Of a DNA stretch of 41,229 nucleotides, positions 34,757 to 41,229 are shown piece by piece. Made by a program: the position numbers and the translations under genes. The DNA comes from CAYVKM01 sp964452045 (lineage in GTDB: Bacteria; Calditrichota; Calditrichia; RBG-13-44-9). The notes under the pieces are model-generated. The model saw only the letters and a list, made by a program, of their open reading frames with translations, was not told where the DNA came from and searched no databases. The stretch is from NCBI GenBank assembly GCA_964452045.1, contig CAYVKM010000025.1:1-41229 (forward strand), in the 5' to 3' direction. Position 1 is the first letter of the stretch. Each line of letters starts with the position of its first letter.

Positions 34757-35179
34757 TTAGTTAATGTAATACCCCGATACCCGCCACTCCCCGTCTTTAT
34801 CCTTCATTGGGGTTACCGTCTCGTAGGCCTCCTTCTTGTTTACGAATTCCGTTTTGAAACGAATTACCACATATTCTCCATCCGGGGCGCCAGGTAGGGT
34901 GGTGTGGTACTGGGCGGATTCCACCTCACGGGATATTACCTTTCCCAATGGCGTTCGGATGGATTCAGCCGTTTTCGCCCAGGTTTGTTCATCGACCGCT
35001 CCTTTGAATATGGATGCGGCTTCGTTCCAGCTTTTGGCATAATCACCGGAGTCCACCATGGCCAGCCATTTTTCTGCAACCATGGTGGCGGCATCGTCCG
35101 CCATAGCATCCTTCGATTTTTGACAATTGCTCATCACCAGTAAAACTAGCACAAGTAGAATGGAAGATACGAATCTCAT
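34757..35179 (-). CDS. DUF4019-family lipoprotein
   Basis: A 140-residue exported protein. The signal ends with a lipobox MSNC (Cys19). The mature part starts with AEKWLAMVDSGDYAKSWNEA, continues FKGAVDEQTWAKTAESIRTP and GKVISREVESAQY, and ends with YVVIRFKTEF...DGEWRVSGYYI. This is the DUF4019 pattern, a small NTF2-like domain of unknown function. AAGGAG lies 9 bases before the ATG. It is between pbpC and the nuclease gene on the same strand. Confidence 0.85.
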   Translation of the reverse strand: MRFVSSILLVLVLLVMSNCQKSKDAMADDAATMVAEKWLAMVDSGDYAKSWNEAASIFKGAVDEQTWAKTAESIRTPLGKVISREVESAQYHTTLPGAPDGEYVVIRFKTEFVNKKEAYETVTPMKDKDGEWRVSGYYIN

Positions 35180-35270
35180 GGAAATTTCTCCTTCATCATC
35201 TTTTTTGAATTTACTGAATTTACCCGGGAGCTGAAAGGTAAATCACTTTTAGTACCGTTGCTTAAGTTAC

Positions 35271-37565
35271 TTACCGGACGCTGAAATGCAGCTCGTCCTG
35301 CCGCTGTTGATTGTTTTGGGAAATGGCTTTTAGCCGGTACTTTCCCGGTTTTGCCTGCCACAGAAAGGTATGATTGTTCCGGGTTGTTTGGATCAGTTCG
35401 TCATTCAGATACCAGTGCACCGGTTGTTTGGTGTCATCACAATCCAATTGAAAACGAATAGACTGATATTCTGGGGCCAGATTTGGCAGACGCAAATATT
35501 CCGCACCATCCCTTGGATTCACAATCCGGAAGGCCATTTCTTCATTTCCCTCGGGATGACGGGTTTCGTATCCCAGTTTATCCGCCCAGGGTTTAAACCG
35601 GGCTGAAACAACAGTGGTAATTTTGTTGTTCCTGGTAATATGCATATCGCACTCACTTGATTGCCATATTTTAAGATCCCGCTCCGGGATAATCTCTTCC
35701 ACAATCGCAGGACAGGCGGTTCCTGGTTTTTTGCCGGAAAGCGGACAGATACGAACAGTAACCAGACTATCCGGCCGGGGCGGGTCTTCGGGATATTCCC
35801 TGTGCCGGTAAAGTGAGCTCATGATATTGGCAAAAAGTGGCCCGGCACCGGTAACTCCGGATACCTTAAGCATGGGGGTGTGATCGAAATTTCCTACCCA
35901 GATCCCCAGGGTATAATCCCGGGTAAAACCGACTGTCCAGTTATCACAGAAATGGAAGGAGGTGCCGGTCTTGACGCTGCAGGGAAATGGTAAGTTCAGG
36001 ATTGAGTTAAATCCAAATTCACTGGTTCGGGCGAAATTGTCATTCAGGATATCGGCAATCAGGTAATTCAAATGTGGAGTGGAAATTTGCCGGTTTACTC
36101 GTTTGGATTGGCTGTCTTTACCATTCACCTCCAGGACTTCAGTTAAAGATTTGAATTTACCCATCCGGGCCAGGCAGCTGTATGCCCGGGTCAGTTCATA
36201 CAGGGTAACCTCCCCGCCGCCCAGCGCCAATCCGATGCCGTAATATTCCGCTTCTTTATCCAGGGATTTAAATCCATACTGACCTAACCGCTTCAGAAAT
36301 TTTTCCGTACCGATTTTTGCCAGGGTGCGCACCGCCGGCACATTCAGGGAGTTTGCTAGGGCTTCCCGCAGCCGTACCGGCCCGTGAAATTCTTCGGAAT
36401 AGTTTTGAGGACTGTAAATTCCGGTGGGCATACGGTAATGGGTTGGAATGTCCGAGATCAGGGTAGTGGGATTGAATCCGTTTTCCATGGCCAGCAGGTA
36501 GAGAAACGGTTTCAGGGTCGAGCCCGGCTGCCGGAGCGCCTGGATGCCATCATTCTGGCCTTCGATATTGGTATTGAAAAAATCCGCCGATCCCACGTAG
36601 GCCAATATTTCTCCGGTTACGTTATCCAGCAGAAGCACACTGGCATTGGTGACATGTCGATTTTTAAGGTAACTCAGGATCGTGCGCATTTGCTCGGCGA
36701 TAAGCGTCTGCCATTCCCGGTCGATGGTGGTCCGGACGCTTTGAACGCTGTCCGGCAAATTTTCCATCAGGTGAAAAACAAAATGGGGTGCCAGAAATGA
36801 ATCGTCCTGCGGTTTCAAAAGCACATCTTCTTTGAGGACTCCAGCAATCCGGTCCGATTTGATTTTTCCCAAACCGGTCATTTGTTCCAGCACAAACCGT
36901 TGCCGATTTTTAATCTTCTTAAGATTGTTGTAGGGATTTAGCCGGTTGGGAGAGTTAGGAATTGAGGCTAAAAAAGTAACCTGGGCCAGAGTCAAATCGC
37001 TGGCCGAAATGCCAAAATAGGCTTTGGCGGCACTTTCTATACCATACAGATTCCCACCCATGGGCAACCGATTGATATAAGCCTCAAGGATCGCATTCTT
37101 TTCCATCCCAGCTTCCAGGCGGAAAGCCAGATAAGCCTCTTTTACTTTGTTGAAAAATGTCCGGTCTTGCGGATGAAGAAGGCGGGTCAGTTGCAGGGTG
37201 ATGGTGGAAGCGCCGGAGACGATTTCCCGGGAGCGGAGGTTTTGCCAGGTGGCCCGGAGGATGGCCTGATAATCCACCCCGCTATGGCGATAGAAATATT
37301 TATCCTCCGCCGCAATGATTGCGTCGATGAAGTACGGGGAGATGTTTTTGAGTGGGACATTTACCGAACGCATGGAGTTCTGGGAAAGAACTTCCTGCAG
37401 GGGATTCCCATGGCGGTCGTAAAATTTCACCGAGTGGAATTTTTGGGTTTGGATATCCGAATCGTGAATGGGGAAAAGATTGGGAGTGTAGCGGAAGAGG
37501 ATGCCGATGATGAAAAGCAGGGCAATAAGGATTAGAATAGATTTTTTCATCAGGTGTATGTTCAT
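35271..37565 (-). CDS. pbpC: Penicillin-binding protein 1C, bifunctional
   Basis: A 764-residue peptidoglycan synthase in the inner membrane, anchored by a segment at ~9-27. The glycosyltransferase (GT51) domain spans ~45-240 with catalytic Glu87 in EDKYFYRHSGVD and SGASTITLQL. The transpeptidase domain spans ~300-580 with Ser349 in QPGSTLKPF (SxxK), SLN (406-408) and KTGT (532-535). The C-terminal ~85 residues form the BiPBP_C module typical of PBP1C. The neighbour upstream is an alpha-2-macroglobulin gene, the classical partner of pbpC. Met6 (37550) is an alternative start; neither has a good ribosome binding site. Confidence 0.95.
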   Translation of the reverse strand: MNIHLMKKSILILIALLFIIGILFRYTPNLFPIHDSDIQTQKFHSVKFYDRHGNPLQEVLSQNSMRSVNVPLKNISPYFIDAIIAAEDKYFYRHSGVDYQAILRATWQNLRSREIVSGASTITLQLTRLLHPQDRTFFNKVKEAYLAFRLEAGMEKNAILEAYINRLPMGGNLYGIESAAKAYFGISASDLTLAQVTFLASIPNSPNRLNPYNNLKKIKNRQRFVLEQMTGLGKIKSDRIAGVLKEDVLLKPQDDSFLAPHFVFHLMENLPDSVQSVRTTIDREWQTLIAEQMRTILSYLKNRHVTNASVLLLDNVTGEILAYVGSADFFNTNIEGQNDGIQALRQPGSTLKPFLYLLAMENGFNPTTLISDIPTHYRMPTGIYSPQNYSEEFHGPVRLREALANSLNVPAVRTLAKIGTEKFLKRLGQYGFKSLDKEAEYYGIGLALGGGEVTLYELTRAYSCLARMGKFKSLTEVLEVNGKDSQSKRVNRQISTPHLNYLIADILNDNFARTSEFGFNSILNLPFPCSVKTGTSFHFCDNWTVGFTRDYTLGIWVGNFDHTPMLKVSGVTGAGPLFANIMSSLYRHREYPEDPPRPDSLVTVRICPLSGKKPGTACPAIVEEIIPERDLKIWQSSECDMHITRNNKITTVVSARFKPWADKLGYETRHPEGNEEMAFRIVNPRDGAEYLRLPNLAPEYQSIRFQLDCDDTKQPVHWYLNDELIQTTRNNHTFLWQAKPGKYRLKAISQNNQQRQDELHFSVR

Positions 37566-37617
37566 TTATTCAGCAGAAGGTTTTTTGTGGTAACGTTTGT
37601 TAAAGATATTAGAAGTA

Positions 37618-38193
37618 AACATTTCACACCTACGGTGTTTCGGATCGTTCTTGTTTCCGGTTTTGTTACAAACATATCACGCCTACGGCGTTCTATGATT
37701 TTGCTGTAATTACGCATATCTATAAACATTGAACAATTACGGTGCTCTCTCATTCGAATATCTATTTAACATGATCGTCTCCAAATAATCGAACCTCAGC
37801 GGGGTGAAATGTTTATAGCAAGAGATCATCCCGATCATCAATAAACCCCATTAGGGGTGACATATCATTTTATTTCCCCACACTCACAAAACCCCGATGC
37901 TAAATGAACATCTCCCATCACCAAACACAACCGGATTGAATGATAAACATTTTACGCCTACGGCGTTTGGGAATCCATGTTGTGTTTGTGTTCATCTATA
38001 ACCATATTACGCCTGGGGCGTTCTGGTTCATTCTTGTGTCTGGTTATGTACATGTCACACCTACGGTGTTACCTCGTTTTAATATGTATTCAAAGCCGTC
38101 GCTTCCAGTATAATCGAACCCCAGCGGGGTGAAATGTTTATAGCAAGAGATCATCCCGATCATCAATAAACCCCATTAGGGGTGACATATCAT
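37618..38193. repeat. Cluster of short palindromic repeats
   Basis: About ten palindromic units of 13-14 bases sit in 0.6 kb between pbpC and the macroglobulin gene. Type A is ACGCCTACGGCGT or its variants ACACCTACGGTGT and ACGCCTGGGGCGT (37626, 37679, 37954, 38009, 38057). Type B is ACCCCAGCGGGGT or ACCTCAGCGGGGT (37793, 38118). Type C is ACCCCATTAGGGGT (37845, 38170). Many have an AAACATTT- or ATAT-like flank. Stem changes are compensated (ACGCC/GGCGT versus ACACC/GGTGT), so the hairpin itself is conserved. Spacing is irregular, unlike CRISPR. They resemble intergenic REP-type elements. Confidence 0.85.
37785..37887. repeat. 103-bp direct repeat, copy A
   Basis: This copy matches 38110..38212 over 103 bases with three differences. 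It carries a type B and a type C palindrome and, at its right end, a relic of the end of the macroglobulin gene: read on the minus strand it encodes GFVSVGK followed by a stop, the same last residues as that gene. Confidence 0.9.
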
Positions 38194-38212
38194 CTCATTT
38201 CCCCACACTCAC
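38110..38212. repeat. 103-bp direct repeat, copy B, overlapping the macroglobulin gene end
   Basis: The second copy covers the last six codons of the macroglobulin gene (38195..38212, including its stop) and the DNA just downstream. Copy A is 325 bases away. A duplication of the gene tail with its attached palindromes, or gene conversion between copies, would explain it. Confidence 0.9.
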
Positions 38213-41200
38213 GAATCCCTCAGCACAGGTACCAAACTGCTCCGGCTCATACATCAGCGAAATTTTTGCTGCCGGCCAGAGATAGGTCCCGGAGGTAGTG
38301 GCACGGACCATATAGCTGTAAGTATATTTCCCCGGTCTCACCTCATCCCCGAACAGCGCCACCCGGTCGTCCCGCAACTCGGTGTGGTTGATCGGATTCC
38401 CCCAATACCCCCAGTCATCATCCCTGCCCCGGGTCTGCCGGGATTGCGAAGACGATCCGTAACGGGTGGAGGTCGTCTTCAATGAAGCGTCGATTGCTTC
38501 CAGGCCGGCCGGTATTGGGTCATCAATCACCACATGATACCCGGTTTGCGGTACTGAATATTCCAGTTCGATCTCCAGAACATCTCCCGCCTGAATATCC
38601 AATTCTCCCGGAGGCTCATTCTCGTAACTTTCCAGCGTCTTACCCGTTTCGGTATTTTTCACACTTCGCTTAATGGAAAAACCTTCCTGCCGGGCCACCT
38701 GGGCACCCTTCAAACGGTAGGAGTAGGACAGAATGTAATACAGCCGACCCTCACCGTCCTTCATTATTTCGATATCGTTTAGTCCCTCGGGCAATTGTGC
38801 CATGGGAATATCTTTGAGGACCGGTTTGTACTGATAATCCCGGAACATATGCTTGAGCACTTCCTTTCCGGCAATCAGGATTTTTACGGTGTAATCCGGT
38901 GGTTCCGCCTCCCTTTCCAGGGATATTTCTACCAGCGCATCAATGGCCTTGGCGTTTTCGTAGGTATACCGCCATTTCCCGTTCTTCCGGGCGTTGAGAA
39001 TGTAGCGGGCAAATTTGGAGATAAACGGACTTTCCGGTTCCATTTCCAGAAATAGTTTTATTGCATCAGCCGTGGTAATAACGGGCGAATACATGAACAA
39101 CCAGGAAGGCGGCAGGTCCCGCGGACTTTCGAAGTGGGCTGTCTGGGCGGTGACGAACATGCCATTCTTAATCTCATCAAACAGGATGTTCGCCTCTTTT
39201 TTCCAGCCCGGGGATTGATACAGTAGATAGGCCAGATGGATTTGCGCCCCGAAACTCAACTGGTTCCGCTTGTTAAAATATTCCTCAAAATAGGTTTCAT
39301 CTTTTCGTCCAAGGTAATGCAAACCCATCAGAACATTGATGCGATATTCTGCTAAAGCCTTCCAGCCTGTGATGGGATAACAAGGATTGCGCAGTGTCCG
39401 GTCCAGGTACCCGATCAGGTCCTTCACCACATCATCAGAAAAAGAGTACCCGATATCCTTGCTCCTTTTGATGAGATACGCCACATAGGGGGAGAGGTAA
39501 CAATCCGACTTCTCACTGGTTGGCCAAAACTTGAATCCACCATCACCGTTGCGCATCAAAAGCACTTTCTTGATGTTTGCATCAATCACCCTATCCACAT
39601 TCTTTACCGCATCCAGAGTAAAGCCGTATTTTTCTGACAAATATTTTAACTGAATCAGCGCCAGCAACCGGCTGGTGGTTTGTTCCAGACACCCATAGGG
39701 ATACTGCACCAGGTATTTTGCACCCTCCCCGATATCGGTGAGGGCAGTGCTGGAAAGGGAGATATCCAGCCCACCCACATCCTTGCGGACGGAATCGTCA
39801 ATTTTGACCTTCTGGAGATATTTATCCATGGTCTCACCCACCGCCACCACAGTTTCCGTTGCCACCAGATCCTGCACCTCCAGCGGCATCTGCAGGGCAT
39901 CCGCCTCGGATATTGATTTGTCGTTAAAGGTGCCGTTGAAATGGGCGGTAAATTTCAACATGGTTTCACCCACACTTTTGGCCAGCAGCGGGAAGAGCAC
40001 CGTTTTGGATTCACCCGATTGAATTTGAATACCGCTTCTCTGGTTATTCCCTTCCTTCAGGACGATGGATTGACCGGTGAGATCGGTCTTTACCTCCACC
40101 AGGCCATCGCCACCGCTGAGATTGGTGACTGCCACACCCGAGAAGAATTCATCCCCGATCCGGGCAAATCGCAGCAGCACCGCCCGCAAAATAAAGGGTT
40201 GGGTAACCACCAATTTCTCTTCACCATAGCCGAACAGATTAGAGTCGCTCACTGCCACGGCCATGATTCGCCAGGTGGTCAGGTTATCCGGCAGCTTCAT
40301 TTCAAAATTCGCTTTTCCGGATGCATTGGTCACCAGGGCGGGATTGTAATAAGCGAGCTTAAGGAATTTTTTCCGGACCCGGGGACCGGTGATGCCTTCC
40401 ATCATTCCACCGCCATATCCGGTTCCCTTCTGCAGCAATTCCTCCTCGGTGATAACAAATGGCCGGTTATCATTCACCCTGGCGGAAAGTCCCCGCTGCT
40501 CGTATACAACTTTCACCAGGTCCGGCGGGGTATATCCGGTTAGTGACAGTACTGCTTCGTCCACTACCATGATGGTCAATTCACTGTGGTGACCGATTCC
40601 ATTGAAGCGGGAGACATCAATATTCACCGAGACGCTCTCTGCCGGCCGGGCTTTCAGGCGGTCCGGTTGAACTTTAACCGTAAGATATTTCTTCGACAGG
40701 GAAACCTTGACCGAGGTGAAGCCAATCCGCTCCATATGTTTTCCCACCTCTTCCTCCACCGGGACAATCGGATTTCCCAACCGGAACAGAGCCGCGCCCA
40801 CAAAAGCATTGGGCAGCATTTCTTCGGTAACTTTGAAGCGGTAGGTGTAGGCGCTCCCCTGTATTTTTCGGGTATCTTGCAAAAATATTTTCTCCCGGCT
40901 TAGAGTCAGGAAAAGTTCAGCCTCAGGGAAAGGAGATTTGATAAAGGCTACCGCTTCATCGCCAATAGCATATTCCTCTTTGTCCATGATGATTTCAAGC
41001 TTGTCTTCTCCTTCGTCTGCCCAGGGGACGTAATCCTCACCAGCTACCCACAGCGAAGTGGCTGCCTGGGTACCGCTATTGGGATCCCGTTTTAGCTCGG
41101 CCCAGATAACATAAGAACCGGCCATCTCAGGAGTGAGGGTCATCTCAACCGGTTTTTCCGAGCTGGTAATTTCTTTCTGCTCCACCTCCTTTTTCTCGAT

Positions 41201-41229
41201 GTTGTGTTCCACGGTGAAGCGGCCATCTG
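38195..41229 (-). CDS. Bacterial alpha-2-macroglobulin, C-terminal part
   Basis: The frame is open to the right edge and 1010 residues are visible; family members have about 1500-1900, so the N-terminal part is outside the window. The thioester motif is intact: YPYGCLEQTTSR, with the Cys codon at 39689..39691. Before it lie macroglobulin beta-sandwich domains with SDSNLFGYGEEKLVVTQPFI (the ANA/A2M region). After it is the thioester alpha-helical domain (GDGGFKFWP, SPYVAYLIKRSKD) and a receptor-like end (DIQAGDVLEIELEY, SYMVRATTSGTYLWPAAKI). Such proteins trap proteases in the periplasm and are typically paired with PBP1C, as here. The GTG at 41212 is internal, not the start. Confidence 0.93.
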   Translation of the reverse strand, partial: DGRFTVEHNIEKKEVEQKEITSSEKPVEMTLTPEMAGSYVIWAELKRDPNSGTQAATSLWVAGEDYVPWADEGEDKLEIIMDKEEYAIGDEAVAFIKSPFPEAELFLTLSREKIFLQDTRKIQGSAYTYRFKVTEEMLPNAFVGAALFRLGNPIVPVEEEVGKHMERIGFTSVKVSLSKKYLTVKVQPDRLKARPAESVSVNIDVSRFNGIGHHSELTIMVVDEAVLSLTGYTPPDLVKVVYEQRGLSARVNDNRPFVITEEELLQKGTGYGGGMMEGITGPRVRKKFLKLAYYNPALVTNASGKANFEMKLPDNLTTWRIMAVAVSDSNLFGYGEEKLVVTQPFILRAVLLRFARIGDEFFSGVAVTNLSGGDGLVEVKTDLTGQSIVLKEGNNQRSGIQIQSGESKTVLFPLLAKSVGETMLKFTAHFNGTFNDKSISEADALQMPLEVQDLVATETVVAVGETMDKYLQKVKIDDSVRKDVGGLDISLSSTALTDIGEGAKYLVQYPYGCLEQTTSRLLALIQLKYLSEKYGFTLDAVKNVDRVIDANIKKVLLMRNGDGGFKFWPTSEKSDCYLSPYVAYLIKRSKDIGYSFSDDVVKDLIGYLDRTLRNPCYPITGWKALAEYRINVLMGLHYLGRKDETYFEEYFNKRNQLSFGAQIHLAYLLYQSPGWKKEANILFDEIKNGMFVTAQTAHFESPRDLPPSWLFMYSPVITTADAIKLFLEMEPESPFISKFARYILNARKNGKWRYTYENAKAIDALVEISLEREAEPPDYTVKILIAGKEVLKHMFRDYQYKPVLKDIPMAQLPEGLNDIEIMKDGEGRLYYILSYSYRLKGAQVARQEGFSIKRSVKNTETGKTLESYENEPPGELDIQAGDVLEIELEYSVPQTGYHVVIDDPIPAGLEAIDASLKTTSTRYGSSSQSRQTRGRDDDWGYWGNPINHTELRDDRVALFGDEVRPGKYTYSYMVRATTSGTYLWPAAKISLMYEPEQFGTCAEGFVSVGK

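Noticed and set aside
37562..37753. 63-codon minus-strand frame beside pbpC
   Set aside because: It consists of palindromic repeat sequence and has no ribosome binding site or domain.
37618..38193. CRISPR array
   Set aside because: Repeat units are only 13-14 bases, of three types, irregularly spaced, with no uniform spacers and no cas genes.

Overview
The window looks like chromosome of an uncultured or little-studied member of the FCB / Calditrichota-KSB1-Marinimicrobia neighbourhood. The best clues are a secreted protein ending in a NYPNPFNPST-type C-terminal sorting domain (2523..5216), a large Oar-like TonB-dependent outer-membrane protein (29804..33094), a DUF3098-like small membrane protein (25902..26165), and a tRNA whose gene does not encode CCA. 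The phylum placement is inference from protein style, not from a marker gene.

Left flank (1..8905): the start of a secreted YCF48-like protein running off the left edge, two small membrane proteins, a lipoprotein M28 metallopeptidase, the 897-aa sorted surface protein, and a two-gene signalling pair. In that pair a histidine kinase with an N-terminal cyclic-nucleotide-binding-like sensor is followed by a receiver domain fused to a thioredoxin-reductase-like flavoprotein that lacks the redox CxxC.

Central island (8906..25852): an exact 50-bp direct repeat of the 3' part of tRNA-Val(TAC) lies at 8906..8955, and the intact tRNA-Val lies at 25806..25880 in the same orientation. This is the layout left when an element integrates into a tRNA gene. 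The interval is 16,897 bp and carries no recognisable integrase. It holds a long plus-strand run: DsrE-like protein, GAF-PAS histidine kinase, NtrC-type sigma54 activator, OprP-like porin, a divergent SDR epimerase, an OPA-type MFS transporter, two UspA-like proteins, a B12-binding-type radical SAM enzyme, a GNAT-like protein, a YeiH-like anion exporter and a Na/Pi-cotransporter-like protein. It is closed by a minus-strand ArsR-rhodanese regulator plus MFS transporter. The themes are anion or phosphate transport, sulfane-sulfur handling and sensing. The kinase and NtrC regulator probably act on the adjacent porin, upstream of which a sigma54-like -24/-12 site can be read.

Right flank (25881..41229): more minus-strand genes of ordinary type (DUF3098-like, beta-lactamase-fold hydrolase, tandem BamE-like protein, membrane protein, HAD phosphatase), then the plus-strand Oar-like receptor and a bidirectional terminator. 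A minus-strand group follows, with pbpC, a DUF4019 lipoprotein, a DNA/RNA non-specific endonuclease and an orphan trpF-like gene. At the far right is the C-terminal 1010 residues of a bacterial alpha-2-macroglobulin, the classical pbpC partner. It is separated from pbpC by a 0.6-kb nest of short palindromic repeats, including a 103-bp duplication that also copies the last codons of the macroglobulin gene.
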